Source: CALOAD01 sp942491415 (GTDB lineage: Bacteria > Cyanobacteriota > Vampirovibrionia > Gastranaerophilales > CALOAD01). Taken from it: 64,000 nucleotides of DNA. Shown here piece by piece: positions 61,362-64,000 of the stretch. How positions within the stretch are numbered: position 1 is the first letter of the stretch; the number at the start of each line of letters is the position of its first letter. The notes below the pieces were generated by a model. The model was given only the letters and a program-made list of their open reading frames with translations. It was not told the origin of the DNA and did not search any database. Made by a program: the position numbers and the translations under genes. Where the stretch lies: contig CALOAD010000009.1 of NCBI GenBank assembly GCA_942491415.1, positions 192,783 to 256,782 of the forward strand, given 5' to 3'.

Positions 61362-62591
61362 ATGGATAACTCGATTGTAACTATAACGAATAATAATATT
61401 CAAAATAAATTAATTCAAAATCAGCTTCAAAAGAGGGTGATTTTGAAGTCTGAAATATCTCAAAATCAAGTTAAGCAACTTGATGAAGGTGTTTTGAGTA
61501 AAAAGAAACTTATCGCAAAAATTTCTGCTATTACAGGAGGTGGTGTGCTTCTTGTAGGGCTTGGAGTTGCGGCGTTCTTTAAAAGAAAAAGACTTGATAA
61601 GGTTTTGGTAGAGGCAAATAGTCGGTTAAATAAAATAAACGCTAAAGAAACAATGTCTTTTGTAGATAAGGCTCAAAAAAGTGTTTATAAAGGATTTTCA
61701 AAGGTTATTGAATCGGTTATAAAAGTAACTTCAGGTATATCTTTTGGCAAAGATTTTGTTATAAATACTTCTATTAGGTCAGCCGGGCAAAAAGTTCCTT
61801 TGCTTACAAGGTTTGCCGAGTCAACTACAAAGTTTTTTAACAATATTGCTGTGAAAACAGCAAGAGGAAAATATCAAAAAGCTCAAAAACAATTTAGTAA
61901 GGTGAAAGTAATCGCTGAAAATTATGCTCAGATGGTAGAGCAAGGGATTATTAAAATTGTTGATCAAGATGGTCATATTAAAAAGGTTGATCTGAAGGAT
62001 TTTGGTGTGGACCCTAAAAAAGCAGCCGTTCAAATAAGAGAAAGTTATCGTAAAGTTGAGATGGATCTATCTAGGCTGGTTAATGATTATGATGGGAAAA
62101 GATTGATAGATGTAAATAAGAACCTCGAAGAAGTAGCATCGAACTTTAAAAACGATTATATAAATACAGGAAAAGATATAGTTTCTGAAAAATCTATATC
62201 AGGAACATTAAAGAAAATAGGTGAGGCTATTGCCACAGAAGCCAGTGAAGTGAAAGCCGATAAGCATTTAAGTGTTTTTAAATCCAGATATACAGCAGAA
62301 TTAATAGATCAAAAAGAACTAATCTCAAGGTCTACTTACGATAATCAAAAACAGATTTTGAACCTATTAAAAAAAGTGGAGTCTTCTATCCATAGTAAAG
62401 AGCTTCGAGCCGGATGTGAAATGGATCAGGTTTTGGTAGGTTTGAGAAATAAGCTTCAAAAATATGCGATGGGAGATATTGGTATTGATTTAAACGCTTC
62501 AGTCTCAAGAAATAAATTGTTGAAAAATATAGAAAAAAATATCCTTGATATGAATTCCAGGGTCGTTCATAGATCAAATTTTACATTCTGA
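61362..62591 (+). CDS. Unrecognised protein (gene 2 of the pair)
   Basis: 409 residues, no family recognised. It has one hydrophobic segment (KKKLIAKISAITGGGVLLVGLGVAAFF, about 47-72). The rest is helical and Lys/Glu-rich, including VVDQDGHIKKVDLKDFG-like and long coil-forming stretches. There is no signal peptide. It resembles its upstream neighbour in composition and arrangement (anchor, then charged helical body). Its stop at 62589-62591 directly abuts the foreign-looking segment, so the natural C-terminus may be truncated. Confidence 0.65.
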   Translation: MDNSIVTITNNNIQNKLIQNQLQKRVILKSEISQNQVKQLDEGVLSKKKLIAKISAITGGGVLLVGLGVAAFFKRKRLDKVLVEANSRLNKINAKETMSFVDKAQKSVYKGFSKVIESVIKVTSGISFGKDFVINTSIRSAGQKVPLLTRFAESTTKFFNNIAVKTARGKYQKAQKQFSKVKVIAENYAQMVEQGIIKIVDQDGHIKKVDLKDFGVDPKKAAVQIRESYRKVEMDLSRLVNDYDGKRLIDVNKNLEEVASNFKNDYINTGKDIVSEKSISGTLKKIGEAIATEASEVKADKHLSVFKSRYTAELIDQKELISRSTYDNQKQILNLLKKVESSIHSKELRAGCEMDQVLVGLRNKLQKYAMGDIGIDLNASVSRNKLLKNIEKNILDMNSRVVHRSNFTF

Positions 62592-63586
62592 TCATGAATT
62601 GTCAAGGTGATCCTTGTCGAATAATTCCATTTGATCCCGATGAACCTCCTCAAAATGATCAATAAACAGCTCTACCTGGCGTTTGAGGGCTTCAACCTGT
62701 TTGAGATTGGAAAGTTTCCAGCGATACATTTCTTTGTGAAGACTGCGACTGTAGCCCGCCAAGGCCTCAATCATCTGTGGTTTTGCAGGTTCCCAGAGAA
62801 GATGGGCCTCTTCGATAGGAAGTCCCACCCTTTTAAAATGACGCCGACAGTTACGATCCCACCATTTTGGAGGGAATTTCACCGCTTGTTTTAGCCCCCT
62901 TCAAAATAAAAGCAGCTCCAGTCCAATTGGGGTGGAGGAATGTGCGAACCTCTAGCCACATCCCGTAAAACAAGCTTTCCTTCCGAGGTATGGTTGTCAA
63001 ATGCGACCCAGTATGGGAAGGCCTGATCCGGTGGCGTCTGTTGATACAGGGATGGCGTTTTTTCGATTATTGCAAGATAGGCGGCCGCTTGGATAACGGC
63101 TTTGTCCCGCGGCAAGCCTTCATTCTTAAAATGCATTGCATTTTCCACCAGGGCCGCTTGTTCATCCGACTTTTCCCGATCGGCAATCCATTGCCAGAAG
63201 TCGTCCGGGCGTTTAATGGCGTCGGCGATAATCTTAATATGCTTGTCGTCGGATGTGCCGTCGAGAGCTTCCGTATCCCCCTCATTCAGTGCACTTGCCA
63301 GATAACCAAGACCGGCGGCATCGCGGGATTTCGTAGATCGGGTGACTTTGATTAAAGCAGCGACTTTGCTGTGAAATTTCCTGTTAAAAATGAGTTCGCC
63401 GCCCAGTGGCCAGCATTCTTCAAAGGTAATGATAGCTGTTCGTGTTCTGTACCAATTTTTTTCCCTGGCGCTTAAACCTTCAAGTAGGGCGCTGGTGGTT
63501 AAGACCAGATCGGCATGGCCGCGTCGTACCGCCTTTTGCAGCAGTGAGCGGTATCGTGCCTCGATATCGGATCGGCTCTTAATCAT
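62592..63586 (-). CDS. GC-rich gene with one frame break, possibly related to the RarA C-terminal region
   Basis: Two frames (62592-62882 and 62891-63586) read as one protein of about 330 residues if one base is added to the five-C run at 62895-62899: the first ends ...WSCFYFEGG-stop, and the other frame continues LKQAVKFPPKWWDRNCRRHF. ADLVLTTSALLEGL, KNWYRTRTAIITFEE and VIQAAAYLAIIEKTPS vaguely recall the C-terminal domain of RarA/MgsA-type ATPases, but no ATPase part is present and I make no firm assignment. Its start is an ATG at 63586. It belongs to the foreign-looking segment. Confidence 0.5.
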
Positions 63587-63613
63587 GCAATCGAAAGATG
63601 TGCCTTTGGCGCT

Positions 63614-64000
63614 TTATACTATGTCTTTATAGTCGATATCGCAGTGAAAGCAACAGTTACCGGATATCGCCGCCGGTGAATTCAAAGGATGGGGGTTGAT
63701 TTCTGCAACGTTAAGATAGACGATGGCCTTGGCTTCATTGGCCTCCTCGAAAACCCGGTATCTCAGGTGTCAGGACAGCGATTTCATTTTTTTCTTCAAT
63801 TATGACAGTCGTCCATTGTTTGCTCGAATACCAGACCCCAATCCGTTTGCCATTATCATCCAGAATGGCGGAACCATAGGGGGGATAGCCGTATATATTA
63901 TCCATCTGGGAGACCCAGCTTCTCAGCAGAGGTGTGGTGAGATTGATTTCCTGCCACAATCCCGGGCGCAATTTATAAAGTTTTTGGATTCCGATGATTG
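63614..64000 (-). CDS. GC-rich gene, 5' partial, with one frame break
   Basis: The frame is open to the right edge (...GIQKLYKLRPGLWQEINLTTPLL). As read, it stops at 63735, but the last sensible residues EIAVLT continue as LRYRVFEEANEAKAIVYLNV in another frame to a stop at 63614 if one C near 63766 is removed. The protein has a YGYPPYGSAILDDNGKRIGVWYSS segment and no recognised domain. The end lies 27 bp before the next gene in the same direction, so the two may be one operon. Two breaks so close together suggest sequence errors or a decaying region. Confidence 0.45.

Larger units (their letters stand above)
62592..64000. other. Compositionally foreign segment to the right edge
   Basis: From 62592 on, the DNA is visibly richer in G and C, with different codon use (CGG, GCC, CTG and GGC common). 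The join coincides with the stop-to-stop sequence TGATCA. This could be a chimeric contig join, for example at a GATC site, or a recent import. Confidence 0.75.

Overview
The window is 64 kb of very AT-rich DNA, except for the last ~1.4 kb, and carries about 55 protein genes and one tRNA. The gene set points to a bacterium with an outer membrane. It has three TolC-type outer-membrane factors, an RND pump and a periplasmic adaptor system. It also has cyanobacterial-lineage traits: a YvcK protein with N-terminal membrane segments, a DUF2227 protein, the CsaB/TagA envelope pair, and a split transketolase. There are no photosynthesis genes. A non-photosynthetic sister lineage of Cyanobacteria (Melainabacteria/Gastranaerophilales-like) fits best. 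This is inference from gene content; no database search was run.

Layout: 1-3.3 kb has a partial Maf-type (DUF115) glycosyltransferase, a HIT hydrolase, Ogt and an HDOD protein. 3.5-10.4 kb is one long minus-strand run: eda, kdgK, csaB, tagA (frame interrupted), transketolase N and C subunits, ftsE, ftsX. It links sugar-acid catabolism, cell-wall polysaccharide modification and division. 10.6-12 kb is an NfeD/SPFH pair. 12.1-15.5 kb is tlyA-nadK-recN. 15.6-18 kb is a MarR regulator with its own TolC and twin palindromic operators. 18.2-23 kb has a zinc-ribbon/GH38 mannosidase pair and a VWD-like calcium-binding protein. 23.1-30.2 kb is a CecR/YbhGFSR-type ABC-2 export operon with an OMF. 30.4-34.4 kb is pxpA, yvcK, panB, panC (frame interrupted). 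35.6-37.6 kb is groES-groEL. 37.7-44 kb is a TetR/AcrAB/TolC operon. 44.3-50.3 kb has a TPR-zincin fusion, a PAS/HD-GYP protein, a candidate small RNA, mazG, sppA, rsfS and fcl. 50.4-52.9 kb has a tail-fibre-like discoidin protein and yhaM. 53.1-56.3 kb has tRNA-Asn, a corA remnant, treS and mscS, and looks like acquired DNA. 56.3-62.6 kb has coaD, a DivIVA-like protein, DUF2227 and two large unrecognised proteins.

The most notable non-coding structures are a dispersed ~105-bp intergenic hairpin repeat and a 513-bp MITE-like element made of two inverted copies of it. One stem of the repeat shows a compensatory change between copies. A candidate ~117-nt small RNA has its own promoter and terminator. 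The last 1.4 kb (62,592-64,000) is GC-richer, has different codon use and joins the AT-rich part at a TGATCA; it is either a chimeric assembly join or foreign DNA. Four coding frames are broken by single-base indels, at least three of them in homopolymers, so some breaks may be sequencing errors.
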